Shown: positions 38,996 through 49,506, counted from the stretch's first letter. The stretch is 64,000 nt of DNA from Kutzneria buriramensis (GCF_003387475.1 NZ_QUNO01000011.1:124001-188000), one strand, 5' to 3'. A program made the numbers and translations. The notes: generated from the letters alone by a model not told the origin.

Positions 38996-39901
38996 ATGCC
39001 CAGTCCCGAGTTCGAGGCGCTGCTCACGGCGATCCGGGCCAGTCCCCGGCCCGAGCCGGCCGCTGGCGCGGACGGCGTGCGGCGGGCACGCGAATCGATG
39101 GACCTGGCGCTGGGCGCGATTCCGCTGGCCGACGGCGTGCTGACGGGCGAGACCGACGCGGGCGGCTGCCCGGCGGTGTGGGTGCGCCCGCAGGGCAGCG
39201 CGATGGACCGCGTCCTGCTCTACCTGCACGGCGGCGGCTACCGCGCCGGCTCGGCGCAGGCGTTCGCCGGCTTCGCCTCGCAGTTCGCGGCGGTGATGGG
39301 CATGCCGGCGCTGGTGCCGGACTACCGGCTGGCCCCCGAGCACCCGTTTCCGGCGGCGGTCGAGGACGCCGTGCAGGCGTACAAGTGGCTGCTGGCCGAG
39401 GGCTACTCGCCGGGCCGGGTGGTGCTGCTCGGCGACACCGCCGGCGGCGGACTCGCGGTGGCGACCATGCTCGCGGTCCGCGACCTGGGCCTGCCGCAAC
39501 CGGCCGCGGCGGCCTGTCTGAGCCCGCTGTTCGACCTGACGGCCAGCGGCGAGTCGTACGAGAAGTTCGCCGAGGACGACCCCATCTACAGCCGGGCGCA
39601 AGCGCTTGCCGCCGCGGCGGACTACCTCGGCGAGGCCGATCCCCACGAGCCGCTGGCCTCGCCGCTGTTCGCGGACCTCGCCGGCCTGGCGCCGCTCATG
39701 GTGCACGCCGCCGACCGCGAGGTGCTGGTGGACGACGCCCGGGTCCTCGTCGCCGGCGTGCTGGCCGCCGGCGGGCGGGCGAACCTGGAGGTCTGGCCCG
39801 ACCTCATGCACTTCTGGCACGTCTTCGTGCCGGACATCCCCGAGTCGACCGCGGCGGTGCTCGGCGTCGCGGAGTTCCTGCTCACCTACATCGGGGCCTA
39901 G
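38996..39901 (+). CDS. alpha/beta hydrolase of the HSL family with Thr in place of the nucleophile
   Basis: 301 aa. The fold is that of hormone-sensitive-lipase-type esterases: VLLYLHGGGYRAGSAQAFAGFASQFA (oxyanion-hole HGGG), VPDYRLAPEHPFPAAVEDAVQAYKWLL, VVLLGDTAGGGLAVATML and, late, VHAADREVLVDDARVL (Asp) and WPDLMHFWHVF (His). The elbow motif is normally GDSAGG; here codon ACC at 39437-39439 gives Thr148. Activity may be lost or altered, or Thr may act as nucleophile. It starts at ATG 38996 after AGAG. Its stop overlaps the stop of the convergent antiporter gene. Confidence 0.9.
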   Translation: MPSPEFEALLTAIRASPRPEPAAGADGVRRARESMDLALGAIPLADGVLTGETDAGGCPAVWVRPQGSAMDRVLLYLHGGGYRAGSAQAFAGFASQFAAVMGMPALVPDYRLAPEHPFPAAVEDAVQAYKWLLAEGYSPGRVVLLGDTAGGGLAVATMLAVRDLGLPQPAAAACLSPLFDLTASGESYEKFAEDDPIYSRAQALAAAADYLGEADPHEPLASPLFADLAGLAPLMVHAADREVLVDDARVLVAGVLAAGGRANLEVWPDLMHFWHVFVPDIPESTAAVLGVAEFLLTYIGA

Positions 39902-41445
39902 GAGTCGTCGTTCAGGCGCGCGTCCTCCAGGTCGAGGGTGCGCTGGAGCCGTCGGCGCGTGTTGTCGTCGATGGTGCCGTCGTCGAAAAGCCTGGTTAGT
40001 TCGGCCATTTCCACGGCGAGCAGCTCGCGCCGGAGCCGTCGATAGGTGGCCCCGGTGGGCTCGTCGGGGGTGTCGCCGTGGTCGATCCGCGCCAGCAGGC
40101 TCTGTCTGAGCCGGTCGAGCACGGCCGGCGGCGCGGTCTCGAGGTCGTAGAGCTGCTCGAGATGCGCCAGGCCCGCCTCGGCCAGCCGCACGTTGGCGAT
40201 GGCCTGTTCCTTGCGCGCCTCGGCCGGAGTGCGGGCGACGCCGGCCTTGCGCACCAGCGGCGCGAGGGTGAAACCCTGTGCCACCAACGTGATCACGATG
40301 ACGGTGGTGGCCAGCGCCAGCACGAGGTCCCGCTGCGGCACGGGATCGCCGTCGTCGGCGAACAGCGGGATGGACAGCACGGCGGCGAGCGGCACGACGC
40401 CTCGTGCGCCGGCCCAGGAGACCACTGTGGACGTACGCCAGTTGACCCGGCGATTGCCGCGCCGCAGCTGCATGATCCAGCCCAGCGGGAACACCCAGAG
40501 GAACCGGATGACGATCAGCGCGGCGGTGATCACCAGCGCCTGCCACGGCCAGCCGGGGTCGGAGCCGGCCAGCGCCCGCACGAGGTACGGCAGCTGCAGC
40601 CCGATCAACGCGAACACGGCGCTCTCCAGGATGAAGATCACCGTGCCGTAGACGGCCTCGACCTGGAGCCGGATGTGCGCGGTGGTGATCTTCGGCGTCT
40701 GCGCGCCGAGCACGACGCTGCACACCACCACGGCGGTCACGCCGGAACCGCCGAGGCTCTCGGCCAGCACGTACGCCGCGTACGGGCTGACCAGCGCGAT
40801 CACCGTCTCCAGCACGGGATCCACCGTCCGCCGCCGGATCAGCCAGATGCCGCCGGCGACCACCAGCCCGAGCACCAGGCCGCCGCCGGCCAGCAGCAGG
40901 AACTCGCCGCCGACGGACTCGAACGACACCGCGCCGCCGGCGATCGCCGCGGACACCGCCAGCCGGAACAGCACGAGGCTGGTGGCGTCGTTGAACAGGC
41001 TTTCGGCCTGTACCAGCACTTGGATCCGCGGCGGCAGCGACAGCCGGCGACCGAGCGCGCTGACCGCGACCGGGTCCGTGCTGGCGAGGACCGCGCCCAG
41101 CACGAAGGCCATGCTTGCCGGCAGTGGTGCGACGAAGGCGGCCACCAGTCCCACGACCCCGGCCGACGCCAGCACCAGTCCCACCGCCAGCACCGTCACC
41201 GGCCGCCACACCGCGCGCAGGTCCCGCCACGGCATCTCCTCGCCGGCGGCGTAGATCAACGGCGGCAGGACGACCAGGCTCACCAGTTCCGGAGTGGCTC
41301 GGACCTCCGGCACCCCGGGCAGCAGGCCGACCACCACGCCCGCCACCACCAGCAGCGACGGCGCGGGAATGCTCAGCCGCCGGGCGAATGCGGCGACGAC
41401 GGTCGCCAGCACCACCAGCAGGAGCACCGTCTCCACGCTCTGCAT
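39898..41445 (-). CDS. CPA1-type Na+/H+ antiporter (NhaP-like)
   Basis: 515 aa. About twelve hydrophobic helices, starting MQSVETVLLLVVLATVVAAFARRL. Conserved features are LVVLPPLIYAAGEEMPWRDLRAVW, FVLGAVLASTDPVAVSAL (the DP motif), QAESLFNDATSLVLFRLAV (the ND pair that binds the ion) and SWAGARGVVPLAAVLSIPLF. A cytosolic helical C-terminus of ~110 residues follows. It should expel Na+ (or K+) in exchange for protons. ATG 41445 is chosen because it begins the first membrane helix; the longer frame to 41526 adds an unrelated hydrophilic stretch. Confidence 0.93.
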   Translation of the reverse strand: MQSVETVLLLVVLATVVAAFARRLSIPAPSLLVVAGVVVGLLPGVPEVRATPELVSLVVLPPLIYAAGEEMPWRDLRAVWRPVTVLAVGLVLASAGVVGLVAAFVAPLPASMAFVLGAVLASTDPVAVSALGRRLSLPPRIQVLVQAESLFNDATSLVLFRLAVSAAIAGGAVSFESVGGEFLLLAGGGLVLGLVVAGGIWLIRRRTVDPVLETVIALVSPYAAYVLAESLGGSGVTAVVVCSVVLGAQTPKITTAHIRLQVEAVYGTVIFILESAVFALIGLQLPYLVRALAGSDPGWPWQALVITAALIVIRFLWVFPLGWIMQLRRGNRRVNWRTSTVVSWAGARGVVPLAAVLSIPLFADDGDPVPQRDLVLALATTVIVITLVAQGFTLAPLVRKAGVARTPAEARKEQAIANVRLAEAGLAHLEQLYDLETAPPAVLDRLRQSLLARIDHGDTPDEPTGATYRRLRRELLAVEMAELTRLFDDGTIDDNTRRRLQRTLDLEDARLNDDS

Positions 41446-41544
41446 CGCTGGCACGCCTTTCGCCGGGGTCGACAACGCCTCGCCGACCAGACTTCCCGGC
41501 ACACCGCGTGGAACCCTACCTGCCACGCCACTCGAACGGGTGGA

Positions 41545-42189
41545 TCAGCCGTTCAGATACGCCAGCACGGCCAGCACCCGGCGGTTGTCGTCCTCGTGCT
41601 GGTGCAGGCCCAGCTTGGCGAAGATGTTGTTGGTGTGCTTGCCCACCGCCTTCTCGGTGACGAACATGCGCGCGGCGATGGCGGCGTTGGAGCGGCCCTC
41701 GGCCATCAGCCCCAGGACCTCCTTCTCACGGGGCGTCAACGTGCCGAGCGGCGCGTCGCGTTCGCGGCTGGTCAACAGCTGGGCGACGACCTCGGGGTCC
41801 ATGGCGGTGCCGCCGTCGGCGACCCGCCGCACGGCGTCGATGAACTGCTTGACATCAGAAATGCGATCCTTGAGCAGGTAGCCGACGCCGCCGCTGCGGT
41901 CGGAGAGCAGTTCGCGGGCGTAGAGCTGTTCGACGTACTGGGACAGCACGAGCACCGGCAGCCCCGGCCGGGAACGGCGGGCCTCGATCGCCGAGCGGAG
42001 GCCCTCGTCGGTGAAGGTGGGCGGCAGCCGCACGTCGACGACGGCGACGTCGGGCTTGTGCTCGGTGAGCGCGGCGAGCAGCTCGGGCCCGGACTCGACG
42101 GCGGCGACGACCTCGAAGCCGTGCGCCTCCAGCAGCCGGATCAGGCCGTCCCGAAGCAGCAACAGGTCTTCCGCGATGACTACACGCAC
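41545..42189 (-). CDS. NarL/LuxR-type response regulator
   Basis: 214 aa. The receiver domain (~1-120) has acidic pocket VIAED, phosphoacceptor Asp in VAVVDVRLPPTFTDEG, and Lys in YLLKDRISDVKQF. The C-terminal LuxR HTH is LTPREKEVLGLMAEGRSNAAIAARMFVTEKAVGKHTNNIFAKLGL. No histidine kinase is adjacent, so it is an orphan in this window. It lies downstream of hspR on the same strand; a 20-base gap leaves read-through possible. Targets are unknown. Confidence 0.95.
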   Translation of the reverse strand: MRVVIAEDLLLLRDGLIRLLEAHGFEVVAAVESGPELLAALTEHKPDVAVVDVRLPPTFTDEGLRSAIEARRSRPGLPVLVLSQYVEQLYARELLSDRSGGVGYLLKDRISDVKQFIDAVRRVADGGTAMDPEVVAQLLTSRERDAPLGTLTPREKEVLGLMAEGRSNAAIAARMFVTEKAVGKHTNNIFAKLGLHQHEDDNRRVLAVLAYLNG

Positions 42190-42209
42190 GCGGTGGAGCT
42201 AACCACAGC

Positions 42210-42474
42210 TCACCGGCCGCCGAGAGCGGTTTGCAGCCGTAGCAACAGCTCCTGGAGCTCGATGATCCGCCGGATGCCAGCGGTGTTGATGCCCTCGCGC
42301 TGCGACAGGTCCCGGATCTGGCGCAGCCGCTCGATGTCGCGCGGGGAGTACCGGCGCTGCCCGTTGTCGGCACGGTAGGGCCGCACCAGCCCGTGCGCCT
42401 CGTACGTGCGCAGCGTCTGCGGATGCAGGCCGACCATCGAGGCGGCGGCCGAGATCGAGTACACGGGCGTGGTG

Positions 42475-42482
<8 letters not shown>
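42210..42482 (-). CDS. hspR: HspR heat-shock repressor (MerR family)
   Basis: 90 aa. [74 protein letters not shown] is HspR from end to end. HspR uses DnaK as co-repressor and binds HAIR inverted repeats. The start is GTG 42482 inside the 3' end of dnaK (8-base overlap). Two HAIR-like boxes precede dnaK, so this operon is probably self-regulated. In Streptomyces hspR follows dnaK-grpE-dnaJ; here grpE and dnaJ are missing from the operon. Confidence 0.93.
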
Positions 42483-44100
<1,618 letters not shown>

Positions 44101-44114
44101 GGCCACCCTCCAGA

Positions 44115-44135
44115 GTTGAGCATCCTGGAGTCAAC
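44115..44135. promoter_or_regulatory. HAIR-like box proximal to dnaK
   Basis: GTTGAGC-N7-AGTCAAC, reading GTTGACT-N7-GCTCAAC on the dnaK strand, matches the HspR inverted repeat CTTGAGT-N7-ACTCAAG in spacing and in the TTGA/TCAA cores. It lies 15 bases upstream of the dnaK start codon. Confidence 0.65.
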
Positions 44136-44166
44136 TATGCACGCACCGCTGAGCTCAACGCACAAA

Positions 44167-44187
44167 CCTTAGTCGGGTCGACTCAAG
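44167..44187. promoter_or_regulatory. HAIR-like box distal to dnaK
   Basis: On the dnaK strand CTTGAGT-N7-ACTAAGG: the left half is a perfect HspR half-site, the right half matches four of seven positions of ACTCAAG. It lies in the promoter region ~70 bases upstream of dnaK. Confidence 0.65.
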
Positions 44188-44200
44188 TCTGGGCGTTGGG

Positions 44201-44584
44201 TCAGTTCGTGGGCCCGCAGGTCCAGCCGGAGGTGAACTTGGCGTCGTCCTCGACGCAGGCGGCGAGGCTGTTCCCGGGCCCGTCATAGATGCCACGGCTC
44301 TCCGCGCCGCTGTGCGTGGGGCCGTAGCGGTAGCTCCAGTTGCTCATGTCCACGATCGCGAATTCGCAGCTGCTCGCGTTCACGGTCGGATCGATGTACA
44401 TGAAGTCGTGCAGCCGGCCGTCGGGGCCGGTGTGCAGCTCGGTGAACTCGGTGGCCTGGCAGGCGCTGTCGAAGGCGAACGAGGTGGGGGCCACGCTGGC
44501 GTCGGCGGGCAGGGTCGTGATCCCTGCCGCCAGACAGACCAACGCGGCAACGGCGCCGACTCGTCGCGCGGTCGCGAATCCCAT
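44201..44584 (-). CDS. small secreted protein of unknown function
   Basis: 127 aa with a Sec signal peptide (ARRVGAVAALVCLAAGITTLPADA|SV). The mature ~98 residues hold four Cys (FDSACQATEF, ASSCEFAIVD, LAACVEDD, SGWTCGPTN), so two disulfides are possible. I do not recognise the family. ATG 44584 follows GAGAGAG. The intergenic region towards the divergent SARP gene carries three 11-bp-spaced repeats, followed in this gene's direction after eight bases by TAGCGT, a good -10 box, suggesting direct activation by that SARP (inference). Confidence 0.8.
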   Translation of the reverse strand: MGFATARRVGAVAALVCLAAGITTLPADASVAPTSFAFDSACQATEFTELHTGPDGRLHDFMYIDPTVNASSCEFAIVDMSNWSYRYGPTHSGAESRGIYDGPGNSLAACVEDDAKFTSGWTCGPTN

Positions 44585-44660
44585 GATCGTCTCTCTCGGT
44601 GGTCGTCCGGTCGGCCGCGCGTCACCGCAGGCCGGAGTGCCCGCCGACGCTATGGACAGG

Positions 44661-44689
44661 CGTCCTGGGCCCGTCCTAGATTCGTCCTA
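44661..44689. promoter_or_regulatory. three direct repeats at 11-bp spacing, putative SARP binding site
   Basis: CGTCCTG at 44661, CGTCCTA at 44672 and CGTCCTA at 44683 are exactly 11 bp apart. SARP regulators bind heptamer direct repeats with this period about 8 bp from the -10 box. On the minus strand the last repeat is eight bases from TAGCGT (44652-44647), which points at the small secreted protein gene. The SARP start codon is 28 bases away on the other side. Confidence 0.7.
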
Positions 44690-44717
44690 GGACGAGGTCG
44701 GGGTGGCCGGGGGAACA

Positions 44718-47555
44718 ATGAGATTCGGCGTGCTGGGGCCGCTGCATGCCCAGATCTCCGGGCGCGAGGTCCGGCTGGACGGCCCGCGGCAGGCCAAGGT
44801 GCTGGCGGCGCTGCTGATCGACGCGAACGCGGTCGTGGCCATGGAGCGGCTCGTCGGCGTGATGTGGGACCGCGACGCGCCGGCCACCGCGATTCGCCAG
44901 GTCCAGGACGCCGTTTCCGGGCTGCGCCGCAACCTCGCGGCCTGCGGCGCGCCGACGACGTTGATCAGCACCGAACGCGGCGGGTACCGGATCCACCTGA
45001 CCCCGGACCAGCTCGATCTTCTCGAGTTCGAGCAGTGGCTGGCCGAACAGCACGCGGCTCCGACCGAGACCGTGACGGCGCTGCGGTGCGCGCTGGCGCT
45101 GTGGCGCGGCAGCGCGCTGGTCGACATTCCCAGCCAGGCCCTGGAGATCGACGCGGCCCGGCTGAACGAGAAGCGCGTGGCCACACAGAAACAGTGCCTG
45201 AGCGCGGAGCTCGAACTGGGCCGGCACCGTGAGGTCGTCGACGAGCTGACAGCTCTCCAGCGCGAGCAGCCCTTCGACGAACACGTCGCCGAACAGCTGA
45301 TGATCGCCCTCTACCGGTGCCGGCGGCAGGGCGAGGCGTTGCAGGTGTACGAGCGGGTGCGCCGGACGTTGGCCGAGGAGCTCGGCGTCGACCCCACGCC
45401 GCCGATTCAGGCGCTGCACCAACGCATTCTCGCCGCCGACCCGTCCCTGACGGCCACCGATCCCGTGATGGCGATGCCGGTGCGCCAACTGCCGCTGGAC
45501 GTCCCGGATTTCGTGGGGCGGGCCGACGCGCTGGCCGAGGTTGCCGGGCTGCTCGACGGACCGGCCCCGGTGGCCGTCATCGTCGGCGGTCCCGGCGTCG
45601 GAAAGTCTTCCCTGGTCACGCATGCGGCGCGCCGGGCCCGCGCCGCCTTCCCGGACGGCCAGCTCTACCTCAACCTCGCGGCGACCTCGGACGAGCCGCG
45701 CGATCCGGCGCTGATGCTGGCCGAGGCGTTGCGGGCGCTGTCCATTGCCGGCAGCGCGATCCCGAACAGCCTGTCCGAGCGGGCCGCGCTCTACCGGTCC
45801 CTGTTGGCGGACCGTCGAATGCTGGTCGTGCTGGACGATGCCGGTCACGCCGATCAGGTGCGGCCGCTGCTGCCGGGGGCCGACGGCTGCGCGGTGTTGA
45901 TCACCAGCCGGACGCTGCTGACGCAACTGCCCGGCACCCGGCACATCGACCTGGACGTGCTCAGTCCGGCCGAGGCGCGCGAGCTGTTCACGGGCATCGT
46001 CGGGCGGGAGCGGGTCGAGCGCGAACCGACGGAGGCCGACGCGATCCTGGACTGCTGCGGCAATCTGCCGCTGGCCATCCGGATCGCCAGCGCCAAACTT
46101 GCCGGCCGCCCGGCCTGGCCGCTGCGGGTGCTGCGGGAACGGATCGAGGACGAGTCCCGACGGCTGGCCGAACTGCGGATCGGCGACCTCAGCGTGCGCG
46201 CCAGCGTCGAGCTGAGCCTGCGGCTGCTGCCGCCGGAAGCCGTGCGGGCGCTGGGATTGCTGGGCCTGCTCGGCGCGTACACGCTGCCGGGCTGGGTGGT
46301 CGGCCCGCTGCTGGACCGCCCGGACGCCGACGAGGTGCTGGACACGCTCGTCGACGCCAGCCTGGTGCGGCTGACCGCCACCGACGCCATCGGCCAGCCG
46401 CGCTACCGCCTGCACGACCTGATCCGGACCTGCGCGGTGGAGGTCGCCGCGCAGCTCCCGGAAACCGAGCGGCGGGAGGCGATCACCCGGGTGCTGGCCG
46501 CCTGGCTCGACCTGGCCGAGCACGCCACCGCCCGGCTGCCGGCGGGGCTGCTGATCGCCGCGCCCGGATCGGCGCCGCGCCGGCCGCTGCCCGGCGTGAG
46601 CCGGCTGCTGGCCGACCCGGTCGGCTGGTTCGACGCGGAACGCGACACCCTCCTCGGCGCGGTCAAACTGGCCGTGGACTGGGGCCAGGACGAGCTGGCC
46701 TGGGAGCTCGCGGCCAGCGCGGTGACGTACTACGACCAGCGTTGCCTGTACGAGGACTGGCAGCACGGGCACCGGATCGCGTTGGACGCGGCCGAGGCCG
46801 CCGGCAACGTGCGCGGGGCGTCGGTGCTGCTGCGCGGCCTGGGCCAGCTGCACATCTACCGTGACGAATTCGAGGACGCCACAAGGGATTTGGAGTCGTC
46901 CATCGGGCTGTGCCACCGGCGCGGGGACAAGCGCGGCGAGGCGCTGTCGGTCGCGATGCTGGGCACGGTGAGCCGGGTCCAGGGCCGGTACGAGGAGGCC
47001 GTCGACCGGGTCGAGCAGGCGCTGGCCATCGCCGTCGCCGAGGGTGACCGGCACCTCGAAGCGCAGCTGTGCTGCTCGATGGCCGTGATGCGGCTCGTGC
47101 AGGGCGATCTCGACGAGGCGGAGACCTGGTTCGACGGGGCTCTGCGACAGGCTCGGGCCCTCGGCGACGCGCATCGGGTGGCGGTGGTGTTGCGGCGGTT
47201 CAGCCGCCTGCACGACCGGCGCGGCGACCCGGACGCGGCGCTGAGCTGCCTGGGGCAGGCGCTGACCACGTTCGAGGAGCTGGCCGACGAGCGGTGCGCC
47301 GCGTACACACTGCTGGAGGTCGGCCGCGTGCACGCCGGTCAGCACTACCGGGACCGGGCGGTGCCGGCGTTGGAGCGTGCGGCGGACCTGTTCCACCGGC
47401 ACGGCGACCGCCACGACGAGGCCGAATGCTGGCAGCTGCTCGGCGACCTGGCCGCCGCTGCCGGCCTCGATGACCTGGCTCTCGACCACCGACGACGGGC
47501 GCAGCGGCTGTGGCAGACGATCGGCGACGTTCCGTCGCGGCCGTCGTCTCCCTAG
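44718..47555 (+). CDS. AfsR/SARP family regulator with NB-ARC and TPR domains
   Basis: 945 aa. Residues ~1-95 are an OmpR-like winged helix (MRFGVLGPLHAQISGREVRLDGPRQAKVLAALLIDANAVV) and ~95-245 the bacterial transcriptional activation domain (LDLLEFEQWLAEQ...YRCRRQGEALQVYERVRRTLAEELGVDPTPPIQALHQRIL). A STAND/NB-ARC ATPase follows, with P-loop VGGPGVGKSSLVTHAARRA at ~285 and RRMLVVLDDAGHADQVRPLLPG. TPR repeats fill the C-terminal third (RYEEAVDRVEQALAIAVAEGD). Such large SARPs activate secondary-metabolite or developmental genes. ATG 44718 is preferred (GGGGGA upstream) over GTG 44703. Its stop overlaps that of pqqB, so the two operons converge. Confidence 0.95.
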   Translation: MRFGVLGPLHAQISGREVRLDGPRQAKVLAALLIDANAVVAMERLVGVMWDRDAPATAIRQVQDAVSGLRRNLAACGAPTTLISTERGGYRIHLTPDQLDLLEFEQWLAEQHAAPTETVTALRCALALWRGSALVDIPSQALEIDAARLNEKRVATQKQCLSAELELGRHREVVDELTALQREQPFDEHVAEQLMIALYRCRRQGEALQVYERVRRTLAEELGVDPTPPIQALHQRILAADPSLTATDPVMAMPVRQLPLDVPDFVGRADALAEVAGLLDGPAPVAVIVGGPGVGKSSLVTHAARRARAAFPDGQLYLNLAATSDEPRDPALMLAEALRALSIAGSAIPNSLSERAALYRSLLADRRMLVVLDDAGHADQVRPLLPGADGCAVLITSRTLLTQLPGTRHIDLDVLSPAEARELFTGIVGRERVEREPTEADAILDCCGNLPLAIRIASAKLAGRPAWPLRVLRERIEDESRRLAELRIGDLSVRASVELSLRLLPPEAVRALGLLGLLGAYTLPGWVVGPLLDRPDADEVLDTLVDASLVRLTATDAIGQPRYRLHDLIRTCAVEVAAQLPETERREAITRVLAAWLDLAEHATARLPAGLLIAAPGSAPRRPLPGVSRLLADPVGWFDAERDTLLGAVKLAVDWGQDELAWELAASAVTYYDQRCLYEDWQHGHRIALDAAEAAGNVRGASVLLRGLGQLHIYRDEFEDATRDLESSIGLCHRRGDKRGEALSVAMLGTVSRVQGRYEEAVDRVEQALAIAVAEGDRHLEAQLCCSMAVMRLVQGDLDEAETWFDGALRQARALGDAHRVAVVLRRFSRLHDRRGDPDAALSCLGQALTTFEELADERCAAYTLLEVGRVHAGQHYRDRAVPALERAADLFHRHGDRHDEAECWQLLGDLAAAAGLDDLALDHRRRAQRLWQTIGDVPSRPSSP

Positions 47556-48433
47556 AGCTCCAAGATCGTCCCGTCGGGGACGACCTCGACGCCGCCGAGC
47601 CCGCCGGACTCCCGGGAATCGGGGTCCAGCAAAGGATTCGTGTTGTTGAGGTGGGTGTAGATCCGGCGCATGCCGGGGAACTTGCCCAGGTGCGCCAGGC
47701 TGCCGTCGTCGCCGAAGACGGGGATGTGGCCCATCCTGGACTGGCCCTTGGCGTCGCCGGTGCTCGTCCCCATCTCGTCGGGGGAGCAGAAGGTGCCGTC
47801 CAGCAGCAGGCAGTCGACGCCGTCGAGCAGGGCTTCGAAGTCGGCGGACCAGTTCGCCAGGCAGGGCGCGTAGAGCAGCGTGCCGCCGGTCGACGGGTCG
47901 TGGATCCGGTAGGCCACGACCCAGGGGCCCGGCAGCTCGCTGGTGTACTTGGGGCGTTTGACGCCGACGGCATGGGCGGTGGCGGTCAGGCCGCCGGTGA
48001 GCTCGAACGGTTGCCCCGGAACGGCTTCGTGCCACGACCAGCCGGCGTAGCGGTCGAGGACGCCCCGTAGGCCGAGGTCCTCGCTCAGCGCGGTCAACGC
48101 ATTGGCTGGGGCGTAAAGGGATTGGCCCCCGCCCTCCCGGAGGGAGAACACCCCGAGGGAGTGGTCCAGCTCGGACGAGGTGAGCAGCACGCCGCGTACG
48201 GGTGTGTCGCGGCGGCCGGGACCGGGGGCGAGCTCGGGGCAGCCCAGGAGCTGCACGCGGATGTCGGGGGAGGCGTTGAGCAGCCACCAGTCGCAGCCGT
48301 TTCCGCTGACGGCAAGGCAATCCTGGGTCCGGCTCGGCAACTCGCCGGCTCGGGCCCGCACGCACAGCGCGCAGGCGCAGTTCCACTGCGGGAAGCCGCC
48401 GCCGGCGGCCGTCCCGAGCACGACGACCCTCAC
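47552..48433 (-). CDS. pqqB: PqqB, PQQ biosynthesis metallo-beta-lactamase-fold protein
   Basis: 293 aa. MRVVVLGTAAGGGFPQWNCACALCVRAR is the typical PqqB opening with the CxCxxC zinc site. Later come SRTQDCLAVSG, LLTSSELDHSLGVFSLREG (in place of the metallo-lactamase HxHxDH site), LLLDGTFCSPDEM, MGHIPVFGDDGSLAHL and IYTHLNNTNPLLDPDS. PqqB acts late in PQQ formation, probably hydroxylating the intermediate. GTG 48433 overlaps the pqqE stop (GTGA). It is the last gene of the operon here, whereas in Gram-negative clusters pqqB usually follows pqqA. Confidence 0.97.
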   Translation of the reverse strand: MRVVVLGTAAGGGFPQWNCACALCVRARAGELPSRTQDCLAVSGNGCDWWLLNASPDIRVQLLGCPELAPGPGRRDTPVRGVLLTSSELDHSLGVFSLREGGGQSLYAPANALTALSEDLGLRGVLDRYAGWSWHEAVPGQPFELTGGLTATAHAVGVKRPKYTSELPGPWVVAYRIHDPSTGGTLLYAPCLANWSADFEALLDGVDCLLLDGTFCSPDEMGTSTGDAKGQSRMGHIPVFGDDGSLAHLGKFPGMRRIYTHLNNTNPLLDPDSRESGGLGGVEVVPDGTILEL

Positions 48434-49506
48434 ACCGACCGCCTCATCGCCAACTCCGGCCGCACCGGGATGATCTCGGCACCCAGAATGTCCTGCACCA
48501 GGCCATGATCCGGCGACAGCGTGCACACCGGGTCGGTGGCGGCCGCGTCGCCGGTGAGCTGGAACGCCTGGCACCGGCAGCCGCCGAAGTCGATCTCCTT
48601 GCGCGGGCAGCTCCGGCACGGCTCCCGCATCCACTCCGTGCCGCGATAGGCGTTGAACGTCTCGGAGTCGTACCAGATCTCCGCCAGCGAGGACCGCCGC
48701 ACGTTCTGCACCGGCAAGGTGGTGATCACGCTCGCCGCCGGGCACGGCAGCACATCGCCGTTGGGGGCCACGGTCAGCTGCCGCGCGCCCCAGCCGTACA
48801 TGCACGGCTTGGGGTTCGCCTCGTGGTAGTCGGCGACCACGTATACGATCTCCATCCGCCCGTCGAGACGCTGCTTCGCCTGCTGCACAACGGGTCCGGC
48901 GGCGGCAAGCTGCTCGCGGGTCGGCAGCAGCGCGGCTCGGTTGCGCAGCGCCCAGCCGTAGTACTGGGTGTTGGCCAGTTCCAGGCGGTCCGCACCCATC
49001 CGCTCGGCCAGCTCGATGATGCCGCCGATGTTGTCGAGATTCGCCTTGTGCAGCACCGCGTTCACCGTCAGCGGCAGCTCGGCGTCCTTGATCAAAGCGG
49101 CGGCGGCGAGCTTGCGGTCGTAGCCCTTCACGCCGGCGATCAGGTTGGCGTTGCCGGGATCCGAGTCCTGCACCGACAGCTGCACGTGGTCGAGCCCGCG
49201 CTCGACCAGGTCGGCCAGCCGCTCGGCGGTCAGCCCGAGGCCGCTGGTGACGAGATTGGTGTAGCAGCCCAGGCCGCTGGCGTGGGCGAGCAGCTGCGGC
49301 AGGTCCGGCCGGGCCAGCGGCTCTCCGCCGGACAGGTGCACCTGCAACACGCCGAGTTCCCGGCCCTCGTCGAAAACCCGTTGCCACGTGGCGGTGTCCA
49401 GCTCGTCGGCCCGCTGCACCAGCTCGATCGGGTTCGAGCAGTACGGGCAGTGCAGCGGACAGCGGTGGGTCAGCTCGGCGAGCAGCCCCAGCGGCGCCTC
49501 AGTCAA
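48430..49506 (-). CDS. pqqE: PqqE, radical SAM enzyme forming the Glu-Tyr crosslink
   Basis: 358 aa. The radical SAM cluster motif is at the N-terminus: LLAELTHRCPLHCPYCSNP (CxxxCxxC). LQVHLSGGEPLARPDLPQL follows, and a SPASM-type C-terminal Cys set includes PKPCMYGWGARQ, VLPCPAAS and EPCRSCPRKEIDFGGCRCQAFQLTGDA for auxiliary Fe-S clusters. It links Glu and Tyr side chains of PqqA while PqqA is held by PqqD. The start is TTG 49506, overlapping pqqD by 8 bases with AGGGTGGTGG upstream; no better codon exists. Confidence 0.97.
   Translation of the reverse strand: MTEAPLGLLAELTHRCPLHCPYCSNPIELVQRADELDTATWQRVFDEGRELGVLQVHLSGGEPLARPDLPQLLAHASGLGCYTNLVTSGLGLTAERLADLVERGLDHVQLSVQDSDPGNANLIAGVKGYDRKLAAAALIKDAELPLTVNAVLHKANLDNIGGIIELAERMGADRLELANTQYYGWALRNRAALLPTREQLAAAGPVVQQAKQRLDGRMEIVYVVADYHEANPKPCMYGWGARQLTVAPNGDVLPCPAASVITTLPVQNVRRSSLAEIWYDSETFNAYRGTEWMREPCRSCPRKEIDFGGCRCQAFQLTGDAAATDPVCTLSPDHGLVQDILGAEIIPVRPELAMRRSV

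Noticed and set aside
38936-41230. 764-codon minus-strand frame across the esterase and antiporter genes
   Set aside because: It covers two well-supported genes in a different frame, is Arg/Gly/Ala-rich and contains no recognisable motif.
40078-42378. 766-codon plus-strand frame antisense to antiporter, LuxR regulator and hspR
   Set aside because: His/Gln/Arg-rich shadow with no ribosome site; all three antisense genes are certain.
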